Shown here in pieces: positions 45,826-56,770 of a stretch of DNA of 64,000 nt. Where the stretch lies: NCBI RefSeq assembly GCF_001886265.1, contig NZ_JXLE01000011.1, positions 1 through 64,000 on the forward strand, written 5' to 3'. A program made the translations under genes and the position numbers. Below the pieces are notes generated by a model, which was not told where the DNA came from, searched no databases, and worked only from the letters and a program-made list of their open reading frames with translations. Within the stretch, counting starts at the first letter, position 1, and each line of letters starts with the position of its first letter. The DNA is from Enterococcus thailandicus. Its GTDB lineage: Bacteria; Bacillota; Bacilli; Lactobacillales; Enterococcaceae.

Positions 45826-48399
45826 GTGAAAAATAAAATACAATTGATTCTTCAATGGATGAAAAGTCATAGTTTGATTTTAAAATTGATTTTTTTTGGT
45901 TCAGTATTAGTCTTTGTCGCGAATCAGGTTGCTAATATCGCAAATGGTATGAGTTGGCAAGATATTTTGGAAACAATGGATAAGCAGAATCACCTAACAA
46001 TTGTTTTAATGACGTTGCTTGGATTACTGGGTGTGTTACCAATGCTTTTATATGATTGGGTGACACTTAGAGTATTGGAAAAGCAAGGAAAGCCTAAGAT
46101 GCCAAGGCAAGAATTTTTTCTAGCGGCTTGGATTACGAATACAATCAACAATTTGGCAGGATTTGGTGGTGTCGTGGGTGCAAGCTTGCGCGCTAATTTT
46201 TATGGTAAGCAGGCGGATCGAAAAAAGGTACTGGCAACTGTTTCAAAAGTAGCAGTCTTTATGATAACAGGTTTATCTGTGTGGTCGCTGTTCACTTTTG
46301 TGGATGTCTTTTTCATTCAAACAGAGAGTATTTTTCGAAGTTATTGGATTTGGTTACTAGGTGGAAGTTTTGTTGCACCGGTCATTTTCTTTTTTGCGTA
46401 TCTTAAAAGAAGGACCTTGTTTTCAGAATTTTATCCAAAAGGCTTGGTGGGTTTATTTTTTGCCTCGTTTGGTCAGTGGACAGGTGCGCTAACCGTATTT
46501 CTATTAATTGGCAAGCTGATGGGAATCAACGTATCCCTTCATTCGATTTATCCCATGTTTATTGTGGCAACGCTGATAGGTATGTTAACGATGGTTCCGG
46601 GTGGTATGGGAACGTTTGACGTGTTGATGATTCTTGGTATGAGTCAGTTAGCTGTTCGTCAAGATGTAGCAGTTGTTTGGTTATTGTATTATCGCCTATT
46701 TTATTATGTAGTGCCATTTTTAACAGGTATTCTTTTGTTTATCACGCATACTGGTGTGAAAGTGAACAGGTTTCTTGATAATATCCCACGGTTGTTTTTC
46801 CAAAAAGTGGCACATATCATTTTAGTTAGTGCTGTTTATTTTGCGGGTATCATGATGGTTTTACTATCAACAATTACAAATTTATCTGCGATTAGTCGCC
46901 TATTTCAAATTTTGTTGCCTTTTTCATTTAATTTCTTAGATCAGACACTCAACCTACTTGTCGGATTTTTACTGTTAGGCTTGGCTCGCGGTTTAGCGAT
47001 GAAGGTGAAAAAAGCGTATTTGCCAACAATCACCTTGTTGATTTTTGGTATTTTAAATACGATTACTCGAACGTTGTCGTGGGAATTGATTTTAGTTTAT
47101 GTCCTTATTTTGTTAGCAGTTTGGCTGGCACGCAAGGAGTTTTATCGCGAAAAATTTGTCTATTCTTGGGGAGCAATCGCTTTTGATGCTTGCTTATTCG
47201 GGTTCTTGTTTGTTGTTTATGCAATTGCAGGTTATCATAGTGGTCAATTTTGGGTAGGACGAATGACTGCGAACAATTTTATTCTGTTTCCTTCAGATGA
47301 GGTCTGGTTTTCTGGACTGGTTGGTTTAGGTATTTCGTTGTTAGCGCTGGTGGCGTTATATCAGTATTTATCTACGGCAACGGAGGAGCTTGGAACGGAG
47401 CTAGAGGCAGAGCGATTGGATCAGCTGATTGATCAATATGGTGGAACAGCTTCTAGTCATTATTTGCAATTGTCGGGATATAAATATTTTTATTATCAAG
47501 AAGGTAGTAAGGATCAAGTAGTTTTTGGCTATCAGGTGAAGGGAAATAAATGCTTTGTGCTTGGAGATCCAATTGGTAATCCAGCTATGTGGCGAACGGC
47601 AACCAAAAGCTTTCTGAAAAAAGCTGATTGCTTAGGTTATCAGCTGGCTTTTTATAAGGTGTCAGAAAAATATGTTGTGATGCTGCATGAAGTTGGGTTC
47701 CGTTTTGTTAAAGTAGGGGAAGCAGGGATTGCTGACTTAACGATGGCAGATGTTCCTTGGCTGAATCAACAATTAGAATATCAACGATTAACAAATGAAG
47801 GCTATCATTTTACTTGGTATGATGAAATTCCTGAGGAACTGCTTGCAACACTGGGAGAGGTGTCACATGCTTGGTTGAATGGCGAAACAGAGAAACATTT
47901 TTCTGTTGGCCGATTTGACAAAGAGTACGTGAAGACCAGTGGCGTGGGTGTTGTTCGAAAAGACCAACAAGTAGTTGGTTTTGTGACGGCACAACCGATG
48001 ACACAAACACAAGCAGGATATGATTTGTTGCGAGTGTTGCCGGGAGAACCTGTCGCATTGAGTGACTACCTGTTAGCAAATTTGTTTGTTGTGTATCAAA
48101 AACAAGGCTACTTGGAAGCAAATCTTGGTCTAGCACCTTTGGCGAACGTTGGAGAAACAGATTTTTCATTTATTCAAGAAAAAATGATGAACATCGTTTA
48201 TAATTATGGAAACTTTTTCTATGCTTTCCAAACGACTTATGAAAGAAAATCAAGGTATGTCAGTCGTTGGGAAGGACGTTACTTTGCTTATATGAAAGGT
48301 AGCAATTTTGTATTCGCAACTCTTCAATTATTTATTCTGATTGGTCGCGGGAAAGGGAAAAATCCAAGCTTAGCTCAAGAAGTCTTGACTGAACTATAA
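45826..48399 (+). CDS. mprF: phosphatidylglycerol lysyltransferase/flippase MprF
   Basis: A protein of about 857 residues. The first roughly 510 hold 12-14 membrane helices forming the flippase (GGVVGASLRANFYGKQADRKK, PGGMGTFDVL); the rest is the cytosolic DUF2156 synthase that transfers Lys (or another amino acid) from tRNA to phosphatidylglycerol. This gives resistance to cationic peptides, relevant to a producer of a cationic bacteriocin. GTG 45826 has GGAAGG upstream; ATG 45805 has no ribosome site. Both are possible. Confidence 0.93.
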   Translation: MKNKIQLILQWMKSHSLILKLIFFGSVLVFVANQVANIANGMSWQDILETMDKQNHLTIVLMTLLGLLGVLPMLLYDWVTLRVLEKQGKPKMPRQEFFLAAWITNTINNLAGFGGVVGASLRANFYGKQADRKKVLATVSKVAVFMITGLSVWSLFTFVDVFFIQTESIFRSYWIWLLGGSFVAPVIFFFAYLKRRTLFSEFYPKGLVGLFFASFGQWTGALTVFLLIGKLMGINVSLHSIYPMFIVATLIGMLTMVPGGMGTFDVLMILGMSQLAVRQDVAVVWLLYYRLFYYVVPFLTGILLFITHTGVKVNRFLDNIPRLFFQKVAHIILVSAVYFAGIMMVLLSTITNLSAISRLFQILLPFSFNFLDQTLNLLVGFLLLGLARGLAMKVKKAYLPTITLLIFGILNTITRTLSWELILVYVLILLAVWLARKEFYREKFVYSWGAIAFDACLFGFLFVVYAIAGYHSGQFWVGRMTANNFILFPSDEVWFSGLVGLGISLLALVALYQYLSTATEELGTELEAERLDQLIDQYGGTASSHYLQLSGYKYFYYQEGSKDQVVFGYQVKGNKCFVLGDPIGNPAMWRTATKSFLKKADCLGYQLAFYKVSEKYVVMLHEVGFRFVKVGEAGIADLTMADVPWLNQQLEYQRLTNEGYHFTWYDEIPEELLATLGEVSHAWLNGETEKHFSVGRFDKEYVKTSGVGVVRKDQQVVGFVTAQPMTQTQAGYDLLRVLPGEPVALSDYLLANLFVVYQKQGYLEANLGLAPLANVGETDFSFIQEKMMNIVYNYGNFFYAFQTTYERKSRYVSRWEGRYFAYMKGSNFVFATLQLFILIGRGKGKNPSLAQEVLTEL

Positions 48400-48433
48400 A
48401 TAGGTAATGAGAATAAAAATCGATTTGAAAGAT

Positions 48434-48474
48434 TGAGAGGATAAGAATGAATAACGTCTTATCCTCTTTTTTTC
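48434..48474 (+). terminator. terminator after mprF
   Basis: AGAGGATAAGA pairs with TCTTATCCTCT, followed by T7. Confidence 0.85.
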
Positions 48475-48580
48475 TTTTTGCTTCAGTTGAAATAGGAATT
48501 TAAGGCGGAAGTTAGCTATACTTTTATTTTCCCCTATGATAGAATACTTTCGACTTAGACTTTTCGAATGGGTGAGAGGT

Positions 48581-49432
48581 ATGGAACTAATTGAAAAAGC
48601 ACCAGCCAAAATAAATTTAGGATTGGATGTATTATATAAACGGCCAGATGGGTACCATGAACTTGAGATGGTTATGTCGAGTGTGGACTTAGCAGATCAT
48701 TTGATTTTTGAAGAATTACCTGAAGATCAAATCGTGGTGGAAACAAATAAAGCTTTCTTGCCTGTAGATCAACGAAATAATGTCTATCAAGCAGCCGTAT
48801 TACTGAAAAATAAATTTAATATCAAAAAAGGCGTTAAAATCGTTGTTCAAAAAAATATCCCAGTGGCTGCTGGCCTAGGTGGAGGCAGTACTGATTGTGC
48901 CGCAGCCTTGCGCGGAATCAATCAATTATGGGATTTGGGCTGTTCCTTAGAAGAATTAGCAGCAATCGGCTTAGAAGTTGGTACAGATGTTCCTTACTGT
49001 GTATATGGGAATACGGCATTTATTGGTGGTAAGGGTGAGGAAGTAAAACTTATTCCATCTATGCCACAGTGTTGGGTTATTCTAGTCAAACCAAGAATGA
49101 GTGTTTCTACACGAACAGTGTTTAGAGATCTTGACACGCAATCCATTCAGCATCAGGACGTCGCTGGATTGGTGGAAGCAATCCAACAACAAGACTATCA
49201 ACAAATGATTCAAAAAATGGGAAACAGTTTAGAAGATGTGACTGGGAAAAGGCATCCTGTCATTCATCAGATCAAAGAACGAATGATTAAATATGGAGCG
49301 GACGTGGCTTTGATGAGCGGTAGTGGACCAACAGTTTTTGGTTTGTGCCAACACTATTCGAGAGCACAGCGAGTATATAATGGATTAAAAGGGTTTTGTG
49401 ATGAAGTTTATCTTGTACGCACATTGCGTTAA
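48581..49432 (+). CDS. ispE: 4-diphosphocytidyl-2-C-methyl-D-erythritol kinase
   Basis: A 283-residue GHMP kinase: APAKINLGLDVL at the start, PVAAGLGGGSTDCAAALRG as the ATP loop and MSGSGPTVFGL near the C-terminus. It belongs to the MEP isoprenoid pathway; enterococci make isoprenoids by mevalonate, so this solitary ispE is a long-known puzzle, and PurR follows further on as in Bacillus (ispE-purR). ATG 48581 has GAGAGG upstream; the frame is open to 48536. Confidence 0.93.
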   Translation: MELIEKAPAKINLGLDVLYKRPDGYHELEMVMSSVDLADHLIFEELPEDQIVVETNKAFLPVDQRNNVYQAAVLLKNKFNIKKGVKIVVQKNIPVAAGLGGGSTDCAAALRGINQLWDLGCSLEELAAIGLEVGTDVPYCVYGNTAFIGGKGEEVKLIPSMPQCWVILVKPRMSVSTRTVFRDLDTQSIQHQDVAGLVEAIQQQDYQQMIQKMGNSLEDVTGKRHPVIHQIKERMIKYGADVALMSGSGPTVFGLCQHYSRAQRVYNGLKGFCDEVYLVRTLR

Positions 49433-49490
49433 AGCTTAAGTGAATTTCGGAAAAGATTTTTGTAGTCGATTTAATAACTGAGAAGTAATT

Positions 49491-49543
49491 AAAAAGCATA
49501 TAAGTTTAGTTTTCTTTTGCGGCTAAACTTATGTGCTTTTTTC
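49491..49543 (+). terminator. terminator after ispE
   Basis: AAAAGCATATAAGTTTAG pairs with CTAAACTTATGTGCTTTT (one mismatch), followed by T2CT and A/T-rich sequence. Confidence 0.8.
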
Positions 49544-49750
49544 TATTCCAGGGAAATGGTGGAAGCATGACCTTTATCCAATTGTAACAATTCATGGGAT
49601 CACCCCTTTCGTAAAGTTTGCGCCATTTTATCTGAGAATAGAATGATGGTCTAGTTGCTGAAAAGAAAGCCTATTCTATGAAAAAGTATTCAAGTGTTTT
49701 ACGGTTTACTTCTAAATATGCGTTGTAAATCAGAAATTTTCCGAATCCTA
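49544..49750. other. spacer between the ispE terminator and the adc promoter
   Basis: About 200 bp of A/T-rich sequence with no supported ORF, hairpin or repeat. Confidence 0.5.
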
Positions 49751-49812
49751 TTGACTGCGATTTTTTATTTTGATACATTAGTCCACGTTGACAAATCGTA
49801 AAATTCCGATTT
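49751..49812 (+). promoter_or_regulatory. adcACB promoter with Zur-like box
   Basis: TTGACT (49751-49756), 17 bp and TACATT (49774-49779) form the promoter. Just after the start site is AAATCGTAAAATTCCGATTT (49793-49812), an inverted repeat AAATCG/CGATTT matching the core of the Firmicute Zur consensus. Zinc-replete repression is inferred. Confidence 0.78.
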
Positions 49813-49835
49813 GCTATTTTAGAAAGGGGTAAACA

Positions 49836-50792
49836 ATGATTAAAAAATATGTATGGGCAACGATAGCTGTTGCAGGAATGTTGTTATTTGCTGCTTGTGG
49901 ACAAACTGAAAAGAAAAGTGAGTCAAAGACAGACGAATTAACCATTATTACTTCTTTTTATCCAATGTATGATTTTACGAAGGAAGTTGTTGGTGACGAA
50001 GGCAAAGTTGAGTTACTGATACCTGCAGGAACAGAACCCCATGATTTTGAACCAAGTGCAAAAGAGATGGCAAAAATTTCAGATGCAGATGTTTTCGTGT
50101 ATAATAGTTCAGACATGGAAATTTTTGTTGATTCAATAAAGAAATCAGTTGATCAAGAAAAAACATTGATGATTGAGGCAGCTAAGGGAATTGAACGCTT
50201 AGAAGGAACGGAAGACCATGATCACGAAGCTGAAGATGAGCATGAAGAGAGCCATGACGGACATGAGCACGAATATGATCCTCATGTATGGTTAGACCCA
50301 GTATTAGCAATTCAAGAAGTTCAAACCATTGCGAAAGAATTGGGAGATAAATATCCTGAAAAGAAAGCGACATTTGATAAAAACGCGGAAGCTTATATCA
50401 AAAAGTTAGAAGAGTTAAATCAAAAATACGCAACAGAATTAAAAGATGCAAAAAATCGGACATTTGTTACGCAACATGCTGCATTTGCTTATTTAGCTAA
50501 TCAATATAACTTAACGCAAAAATCAATTTCAGGTATTTCACCAGATCAAGAGCCGACACCAAGTCGCTTGGCAGAACTGAAATCATTTGTTGAGGAAAAT
50601 CAGACAAAAGTCATTTATTTTGAAGAAAATGCTTCTTCGAAAGTGGCTGAGACGCTAGCTGCTGAAACAGGCGTGAAGCTTGAAGTGCTAAATCCACTGG
50701 AAAGCTTAACGGAAAAACAAATGGCTGCTGGTGAGAATTATATTTCTGTAATGGAAGAAAATTTAGCGGCATTGAAAGAAAGCATTAAGTAA
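49836..50792 (+). CDS. adcA: zinc ABC transporter substrate-binding lipoprotein
   Basis: A 318-residue cluster-A1 metal-binding lipoprotein. The lipobox LFAAC puts the lipidated Cys at 21. A His/Glu/Asp-rich loop ([24 protein letters not shown]) between two lobes is the zinc-specific hallmark, with ligands in [18 protein letters not shown] and [10 protein letters not shown]. It lacks the C-terminal ZinT domain of streptococcal AdcA. The first gene of adcACB, under a Zur-like box. Confidence 0.94.
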   Translation: MIKKYVWATIAVAGMLLFAACGQTEKKSESKTDELTIITSFYPMYDFTKEVVGDEGKVELLIPAGTEPHDFEPSAKEMAKISDADVFVYNSSDMEIFVDSIKKSVDQEKTLMIEAAKGIERLEGTEDHDHEAEDEHEESHDGHEHEYDPHVWLDPVLAIQEVQTIAKELGDKYPEKKATFDKNAEAYIKKLEELNQKYATELKDAKNRTFVTQHAAFAYLANQYNLTQKSISGISPDQEPTPSRLAELKSFVEENQTKVIYFEENASSKVAETLAAETGVKLEVLNPLESLTEKQMAAGENYISVMEENLAALKESIK

Positions 50793-50824
50793 GTTATCGA
50801 GTAAGTTTAGAAGGAGGTCTTGTG

Positions 50825-51505
50825 ATGCATTATATCGAAGTATCTGATTTGACCTTTTATTATGAAGAAGAACCAGTATTAGAAGATGTATCTTATCATG
50901 TTGATGCTGGGGAGTTTGTCATTTTAACTGGAGAAAATGGAGCAGCAAAGTCAACGTTGATTAAAGCAACTTTGGGATTATTAAAGCCCACTAAAGGAAC
51001 TGTCACGATTGCTACGGAAAATCAAGAAGGAAAAAAATTGAAGATTGGCTACATTCCCCAACAAGTAGCATCATTTAACGCGGGATTTCCAAGCACAGTA
51101 ATTGAATTAGTTCGTTCAGGACGGTTTCCTAGAGGTAAGTGGTTCAAACGTCTGACTAAAAAGGATCACGAATACGTGAAGCTTGCCTTGGAGTCTGTTG
51201 GAATGTGGGATATGCGGCATCGTCGAATTGGTGAGCTGTCAGGCGGACAAAAACAACGAATTAGTTTGGCACGTTTGTTTGCAACTGATCCAGATTTATT
51301 TATTTTAGATGAACCAACGACAGGGATGGATGAAGAATCTAGAAATGAATTTTATCGTTTGTTGCGACATAGTGCGCATGTGCATGGAAAATCAGTTTTG
51401 ATGATTACTCACGATCATGAGGACATCAAGCAGTATGCAGATCGACAAATTCGTTTGGTAAGGAAGGAGGATTCTCAATGGCGTTGCTTTCATATGAATT
51501 CATGA
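50825..51505 (+). CDS. adcC: zinc ABC transporter ATP-binding protein
   Basis: A 226-residue ATPase with signature [15 protein letters not shown], Walker [13 protein letters not shown] and H-loop ITHDHED. The P-loop reads GENGAAKST, with Ala where GxxxxGK[ST] has Gly; this variant is known to me from streptococcal AdcC. GGAGG is 7 nt before ATG 50825; GTG 50822 is an alternative. It overlaps adcB by 28 bp. Confidence 0.93.
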   Translation: MHYIEVSDLTFYYEEEPVLEDVSYHVDAGEFVILTGENGAAKSTLIKATLGLLKPTKGTVTIATENQEGKKLKIGYIPQQVASFNAGFPSTVIELVRSGRFPRGKWFKRLTKKDHEYVKLALESVGMWDMRHRRIGELSGGQKQRISLARLFATDPDLFILDEPTTGMDEESRNEFYRLLRHSAHVHGKSVLMITHDHEDIKQYADRQIRLVRKEDSQWRCFHMNS

Positions 51506-52305
51506 GAAGAGCATTTCTTGCTGCGATTTTTATTGCGGGAATTGCCCCAATGCTGGGCGTTTTCTTAGTAATTAGAAGACAGTCGTTGATGGCTGATACA
51601 CTTTCTCATGTTTCGTTAGCAGGTGTGGCGTTGGGGTTCTTTCTCAATTTGAACCCAACAGTTACCACAATGATTGTTGTGGTCTTAGCAGCAATCGTTT
51701 TAGAATATCTACGTACGATTTATCGGACGTACTCTGAGATTTCGATTGCAATTTTAATGGCCGGAGGACTAGCGTTAGCGTTAGTCTTGATGAATTTGAG
51801 TGGTGGGAATTCTGCAACGAGCATTCAATCTTATTTATTTGGATCAATTGTGACCATCACGTGGGATCAAGTCATTTTCTTAGGTATTTTATTTGTAGTC
51901 ATTGGCATCTTATTTGTTTTATTCAAACGTCCAATGTATGTCCTAACTTTCGATGAAGATGTGGCGCATGTTGACGGATTGCCTATCCATGCGATGTCGA
52001 TGATGTTTAACGTGATCACAGGTGTTGCGATTGCGGTAATGATTCCAATTGCAGGGGCATTGTTGATTTCTGCAATCATGGTGTTACCAGCAGCAATCGG
52101 CATGCGCTTAGGTCGGAGCTTCAACGTCGTGATTGCAATTAGTATTTTTGTTGGCTTTGTCGGGATGCTTTCTGGATTAGGTAGTTCCTTTTACTTGGAC
52201 ACACCGCCGGGAGCAACAATCACGTTAGTCTTTATTGCATTATTCTTAATCGTTAATATAGTGAAACGACTATCAATTGGGTTAAAACGAAAAAATCGAG
52301 CATAA
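51478..52305 (+). CDS. adcB: zinc ABC transporter permease
   Basis: A 275-residue ABC-3 family permease with about eight membrane helices. [45 protein letters not shown] is the family start and [13 protein letters not shown] lies in the C-terminal half. It works with AdcC and AdcA in high-affinity zinc uptake. AAGGAGG lies inside the end of adcC. Confidence 0.95.
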   Translation: MALLSYEFMRRAFLAAIFIAGIAPMLGVFLVIRRQSLMADTLSHVSLAGVALGFFLNLNPTVTTMIVVVLAAIVLEYLRTIYRTYSEISIAILMAGGLALALVLMNLSGGNSATSIQSYLFGSIVTITWDQVIFLGILFVVIGILFVLFKRPMYVLTFDEDVAHVDGLPIHAMSMMFNVITGVAIAVMIPIAGALLISAIMVLPAAIGMRLGRSFNVVIAISIFVGFVGMLSGLGSSFYLDTPPGATITLVFIALFLIVNIVKRLSIGLKRKNRA

Positions 52306-52314
52306 AATGTGTTG

Positions 52315-52358
52315 AAAGAAACGGCGGAAACGAAATATTTCCGCCGTTTCTTTTTTTA
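52315..52358 (+). terminator. terminator after adcB
   Basis: AAAGAAACGGCGGAAA pairs perfectly with TTTCCGCCGTTTCTTT, followed by more T. Confidence 0.92.
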
Positions 52359-52468
52359 TAAATCAGAAATACCGAACTATTTTCTTATTTTTTTATAAAA
52401 TGCTCGAATTTTTGAAAAAAAACTTATATAATGAAAAACGACAATTTTAAAAAAGGGAGCTGGAATAT

Positions 52469-53290
52469 GTGAAAGTACGTCGCAGTGAGCGTCTTGTTGA
52501 TATGACTCAATACTTATTAGATCATCCACACGAATTGATTTCGTTAACAAGTTTTGCCGAACGTTATGAATCTGCTAAATCTTCCATCAGTGAGGACTTA
52601 GCGATTATCAAGAAAACATTTAAAGAAAGAGGTTACGGCACACTAGAGACAATTCCTGGTGCGGCGGGTGGTGTCTTGTTTATTCCCGAGATTCCTTACG
52701 AAGAAGCAAAGAAATATATTGAATCTTTAGCCGAACGTTTATCAGAACAAGATCGCTTGTTGCCAGGTGGCTATGTTTATCTATCAGATTTATTAGGAGA
52801 ACCTGAGTTATTAAGACAAGTTGGGAAAATCATCGCATCAAAATATTTAGGTGAAAAAATTGATGCCGTGATGACAGTTGCGACAAAAGGTGTACCAATT
52901 GCCCAAGCCGTTTCTTATTATTTAAACGCTCCGTTTGTCATTGTTCGACGTGATTCAAAAATCACTGAGGGCTCGACTGTGAGTGTAAATTATGTTTCAG
53001 GCTCATCTGAGCGAATTGAAAAAATGGAACTTTCAAAAAGAAGTTTGAAACGTGGTTCAAGAGTTCTTGTCGTCGACGACTTTATGAAAGGCGGCGGAAC
53101 AGTCAACGGAATGAAGAGTTTGATTGAAGAATTCGAATCTGAATTAGTTGGTATCACTGTTTTTGCAGAATCAAAATTCCATGGACATCGTGCAATCGAT
53201 GATTATACTTCACTACTTTATGTGAAAGATGTTGATACAAAAACGAAAAACATCACAGTTGTTCCTGGAAATTATTTCTCAGAAGAATAA
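52469..53290 (+). CDS. purR: purine operon repressor PurR
   Basis: A 273-residue Firmicute PurR. An N-terminal winged helix (MTQYLLDHPHELISLTSFAERYESAKSSISEDL) is fused to a phosphoribosyltransferase-fold domain with the PRPP loop VLVVDDFMKGGGTVNGM, through which PRPP relieves repression of purine genes. GTG 52469 has AAGGGAG upstream. prs, which makes PRPP, is two genes on. Confidence 0.95.
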   Translation: MKVRRSERLVDMTQYLLDHPHELISLTSFAERYESAKSSISEDLAIIKKTFKERGYGTLETIPGAAGGVLFIPEIPYEEAKKYIESLAERLSEQDRLLPGGYVYLSDLLGEPELLRQVGKIIASKYLGEKIDAVMTVATKGVPIAQAVSYYLNAPFVIVRRDSKITEGSTVSVNYVSGSSERIEKMELSKRSLKRGSRVLVVDDFMKGGGTVNGMKSLIEEFESELVGITVFAESKFHGHRAIDDYTSLLYVKDVDTKTKNITVVPGNYFSEE

Positions 53291-53319
53291 CTTTATCAGC
53301 GAAACGAATCAAGTTAGAA

Positions 53320-53352
53320 GAGGTTGGGACAAAAAGCTGTCCCAACTTTTTT
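53320..53352 (+). terminator. terminator after purR
   Basis: GAGGTTGGGACA pairs with TGTCCCAACTT (one wobble), then T5. Confidence 0.85.
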
Positions 53353-53447
53353 ATTTTTAACGCAATTTTTTAAAATAATCGTTAGTTGAAAAAAAGCGAG
53401 CACTGGGCTAAACTTAACACAGGAAATGATAACTAGGAGTGAAGTAA

Positions 53448-54821
53448 GTGGAAGCACGTTATGCAATTATTTTGGCAGCGGGAAAAGGAACTCGTATGAA
53501 GTCAAAATTATATAAAGTATTACATCCAGTTTCTGGAAAACCAATGGTCGAACATATTATCAATCGAGTAAGTGAAACTAATCCTGACGAAATCATTACC
53601 ATCGTTGGTCATGGGGCTGAACAAGTAAAAGCACAATTAGGTGAACGTAGTGAGTATGCTTTACAAGCAGAACAACTAGGCACTGGGCACGCAGTTTTAC
53701 AAGCAGCCTCTTTCTTAGAAGGCAAAAAAGGAACAACGTTAGTCATCAGTGGTGACACACCATTATTAACAACAGAAACACTAAACAATTTATTTGAATA
53801 CCATCAAGGAAAAAATGCTAGTGCAACGATTTTAACAGCACAAGCACAAAATCCTACTGGTTACGGACGAATCATCCGCGATCATGTTGGAATCGTAGAA
53901 AAAATTGTCGAACAAAAAGATGCTTCACCAGAGGAAGCACGCGTAAAAGAAATCAACACAGGTACTTACTGTTTTGACAACGAAGCATTATTTACTGCCT
54001 TGAATAAAGTGGGTACGAACAATGCCCAAGGTGAATATTACTTAACTGATATTATTGAAATTCTAAAAGAAGATGGCAATACGGTTGCTGCCTATCAAAC
54101 AGAAAATTTTGAAGAATCAATGGGTGTAAATGATCGTATCGCATTGGCAAAAGCAAATGAAATCATGCGTAAACGAATTAATGAAGCACACATGACTAAT
54201 GGTGTCACTTTTGTTGATCCAGCGTCAACTTATATTGATGCGGGTGTTGTTATTGGTTCAGATACAGTGATTGAAGCAGGCGTACAATTACAAGGCGAAA
54301 CAGTCATTGGGATGGATTGCATGATTGGTGCACATTCACGAATTGTGGACAGTGTGATTGAAGATAACGTCGTAATTACTAATTCTGTGATTGAAAGCAG
54401 TCATGTGAAAAAAGCAGCAGATGTTGGCCCATTTGCTCACTTACGTCCAAACGCTGAAATTGGTGAAGGGGCGCACATTGGAAACTTTGTTGAAGTGAAA
54501 AATGCTGAGATTGGCAGTCATACAAAAGTTGGTCATTTGACTTACGTTGGTGATGCAACATTAGGTGAGGACATCAATGTTGGTTGTGGTGTGGTTTTCG
54601 TTAACTATGATGGTAAACAAAAACATCATACAAAAGTCGGTGCCCACAGCTTCATTGGTTCAAACTCAAACATCGTTGCACCGGTGACAATCGAAGATCA
54701 TAGTTCGATTGCAGCGGGCTCAACCATTACAAATGATGTTCCTGAATATGCACTTGCAATTGCACGTGCGCGACAAGTAAACAAAGAAGGATATGCGAAA
54801 AAACTCCCTTATCTCAATTAG
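53448..54821 (+). CDS. glmU: bifunctional GlmU: N-acetylglucosamine-1-phosphate uridyltransferase/acetyltransferase
   Basis: A 457-residue enzyme making UDP-GlcNAc for wall synthesis. The N-terminal nucleotidyltransferase has [28 protein letters not shown]; the C-terminal left-handed beta helix has hexapeptide repeats and acetyltransferase residues in [19 protein letters not shown] 53448 has AGGAGTGA upstream. glmU-prs is a conserved pair. Confidence 0.97.
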   Translation: MEARYAIILAAGKGTRMKSKLYKVLHPVSGKPMVEHIINRVSETNPDEIITIVGHGAEQVKAQLGERSEYALQAEQLGTGHAVLQAASFLEGKKGTTLVISGDTPLLTTETLNNLFEYHQGKNASATILTAQAQNPTGYGRIIRDHVGIVEKIVEQKDASPEEARVKEINTGTYCFDNEALFTALNKVGTNNAQGEYYLTDIIEILKEDGNTVAAYQTENFEESMGVNDRIALAKANEIMRKRINEAHMTNGVTFVDPASTYIDAGVVIGSDTVIEAGVQLQGETVIGMDCMIGAHSRIVDSVIEDNVVITNSVIESSHVKKAADVGPFAHLRPNAEIGEGAHIGNFVEVKNAEIGSHTKVGHLTYVGDATLGEDINVGCGVVFVNYDGKQKHHTKVGAHSFIGSNSNIVAPVTIEDHSSIAAGSTITNDVPEYALAIARARQVNKEGYAKKLPYLN

Positions 54822-54913
54822 TTTTTTGTAAAATAACTTGATTTATTTAAAAAATATGTCTACTATTTACTAGGAAGAATTCCAGAGTTGTGAAAAAGAA
54901 AGTGGAGGTCCCC

Positions 54914-55882
54914 ATGTCAAATCATTATTTTGATCCAAGATTAAAAATTTTTGCATTAAACTCAAATCGCCCATTAGCTGAGAAAATCGCTGCAGCTGTT
55001 GGTGTAGAATTAGGTAAATCATCTGTTACTCAATTCAGTGATGGTGAGATTCAAGTAAACATTGAAGAAAGTATTCGTGGTTCACATGTGTATGTTATCC
55101 AATCAACAAGTAGTCCAGTAAATGATAATTTAATGGAATTGTTGATTATGATCGATGCTTTGAAACGCGCTAGTGCAAAAACAATTAATGTAGTTATGCC
55201 GTACTATGGTTATGCTCGTCAAGACCGTAAAGCGCGTGCGCGGGAACCAATCACTGCTAAATTAGTTGCAAACATGATTCAAAAAGCAGGAGCAACAAGA
55301 ATGTTGACCCTAGACCTTCACGCTGTTCAAATTCAAGGTTTCTTTGATATTCCTGTTGACCATTTAATGGGTGCACCATTAATTGCTAATTATTTCTTAG
55401 AAAAAGGAATCAAAGGCGACGATGTTGTTGTTGTTTCACCTGACCACGGTGGCGTAACTCGTGCGCGTAAATTGGCTGAGTTCCTAAAAGCACCAATTGC
55501 AATCATCGACAAACGACGTCCTAAAGCAAACGTTGCAGAAGTAATGAATATCATCGGTAAAGTTGAAGGAAAAACATGTGTCTTGATCGATGACATGATT
55601 GATACTGCAGGTACGATCACCTTAGCAGCTAATGCGTTGAAAGAAGCAGGAGCAACAAGTGTTTATGCTTCTTGTACACATCCAGTCTTATCTGGTCCAG
55701 CTTTGCAAAGAATTGAAGATTCAGCAATTGAACGCTTAGTTGTAACGGACTCAATTTATCTACCAGAAGATCGTAAAATTGATAAAATCGACGAAGTTAG
55801 CGTTGGTGGTTTGATGGGTGACGCAATTAAACGTATCCATGAAAATAAACCAGTTAGCCCACTTTTTGAAACAAAAAAATAA
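54914..55882 (+). CDS. prs: ribose-phosphate pyrophosphokinase
   Basis: A 322-residue enzyme making PRPP from ribose 5-phosphate and [46 protein letters not shown] and the PRPP loop [13 protein letters not shown] are all present. ATG 54914 has GGAGG upstream; the in-frame GTG at 54890 adds eight residues before that site and is less likely. Confidence 0.97.
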   Translation: MSNHYFDPRLKIFALNSNRPLAEKIAAAVGVELGKSSVTQFSDGEIQVNIEESIRGSHVYVIQSTSSPVNDNLMELLIMIDALKRASAKTINVVMPYYGYARQDRKARAREPITAKLVANMIQKAGATRMLTLDLHAVQIQGFFDIPVDHLMGAPLIANYFLEKGIKGDDVVVVSPDHGGVTRARKLAEFLKAPIAIIDKRRPKANVAEVMNIIGKVEGKTCVLIDDMIDTAGTITLAANALKEAGATSVYASCTHPVLSGPALQRIEDSAIERLVVTDSIYLPEDRKIDKIDEVSVGGLMGDAIKRIHENKPVSPLFETKK

Positions 55883-55887
55883 GCACT

Positions 55888-55935
55888 TAAAAAGATTGAA
55901 CAAAGAGCCTATGGCTTTTTGTTCAATCTTTTTTT
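55888..55935 (+). terminator. terminator after prs
   Basis: AAAAAGATTGAACAAA pairs with TTTGTTCAATCTTTTT, enclosing AGCC/GGCT. Confidence 0.85.
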
Positions 55936-55937
55936 GC

Positions 55938-55977
55938 GAAAAAAGGAACGTAACATCTAACTGTTACGTTCCTTTAC
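55938..55977 (-). terminator. terminator of the leftward unknown gene
   Basis: AAGGAACGTAACA pairs perfectly with TGTTACGTTCCTT around a 6-nt loop; on the minus strand it is followed by a T tract. Confidence 0.88.
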
Positions 55978-55993
55978 ACAGGTAAAAAATTTT

Positions 55994-56770
55994 TTAATTT
56001 AGTGTACCGTAGGCAAAGTCATCCACATCACTGATTAGACGCCAACGTCGGTCAAGTGTGTTGTAGACGAGTGTACCAATTACAGGTTCTTCACGGTAGC
56101 GAGTCCCTTTTAATTTCCATATGTAGTCTTCAATCACATAGATGGGCATTCGATACTCATCATTGATCAATCCAGCTTGTTCAAATGAAAAAATAATGCC
56201 TTCTTGCATCAATGGACGCATTTCTTTTAGTAAATCACCATTGATTTTTTCAACAGTGATGCCACGGCGAAAGAATGATTTCTTTTCGTTGATTTTATCT
56301 GCAAGAATTTGACTCATCTTGTCTGCAAAAATTCGGTAAAATTCATCCAGGTAACGATAATAAATTCGGTTCAACTGATCGTTTAAATCAAAATAAACAA
56401 AATTATTTTGTAATTTATAGAAAAATGGTGAGTGCAGATGCGTTTTCATATGCCCAAAATACAATAATTCTGAAATTTCTAATGGTGATAGTTCTTTTAG
56501 CATAGTTAGGTCTGTAAAATCGATCCACTTTAAGTCGTCCGCATTATGACGATTACGAAGTGAGGAGAAGAAATGTTGAATATTTTCTGTTCCACGAATG
56601 ATTTTCAAACCAGTGTGAGGTTCATATTCTCCTGCTGAAGCAGCAGGATCTAATAATAGCAAGTTTTGAGGATAATGCACGATGCTGTTTGAAAAATCAT
56701 TTGCAGTTAATCCTTTGGTTAAAACAGCGTTACTAGTTGTGTCGATATGTACATAAACTGAATCAGTCAT
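55994..56770 (-). CDS. conserved hypothetical protein
   Basis: A soluble protein of 258 residues with no signal, membrane segment or catalytic motif I recognise. It looks like an alpha/beta core followed by a helical middle (YRYLDEFYRIFADKMSQILADKINEKKSFFRRGI) and a C-terminal YVIEDYIWKLKGTRYREEP. I believe homologues occur across lactic acid bacteria but I cannot name the family. AAGGAGGAGC is followed by ATG-ATG at 56773/56770; the frame is open to 56797. Confidence 0.6.
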   Translation of the reverse strand: MTDSVYVHIDTTSNAVLTKGLTANDFSNSIVHYPQNLLLLDPAASAGEYEPHTGLKIIRGTENIQHFFSSLRNRHNADDLKWIDFTDLTMLKELSPLEISELLYFGHMKTHLHSPFFYKLQNNFVYFDLNDQLNRIYYRYLDEFYRIFADKMSQILADKINEKKSFFRRGITVEKINGDLLKEMRPLMQEGIIFSFEQAGLINDEYRMPIYVIEDYIWKLKGTRYREEPVIGTLVYNTLDRRWRLISDVDDFAYGTLN

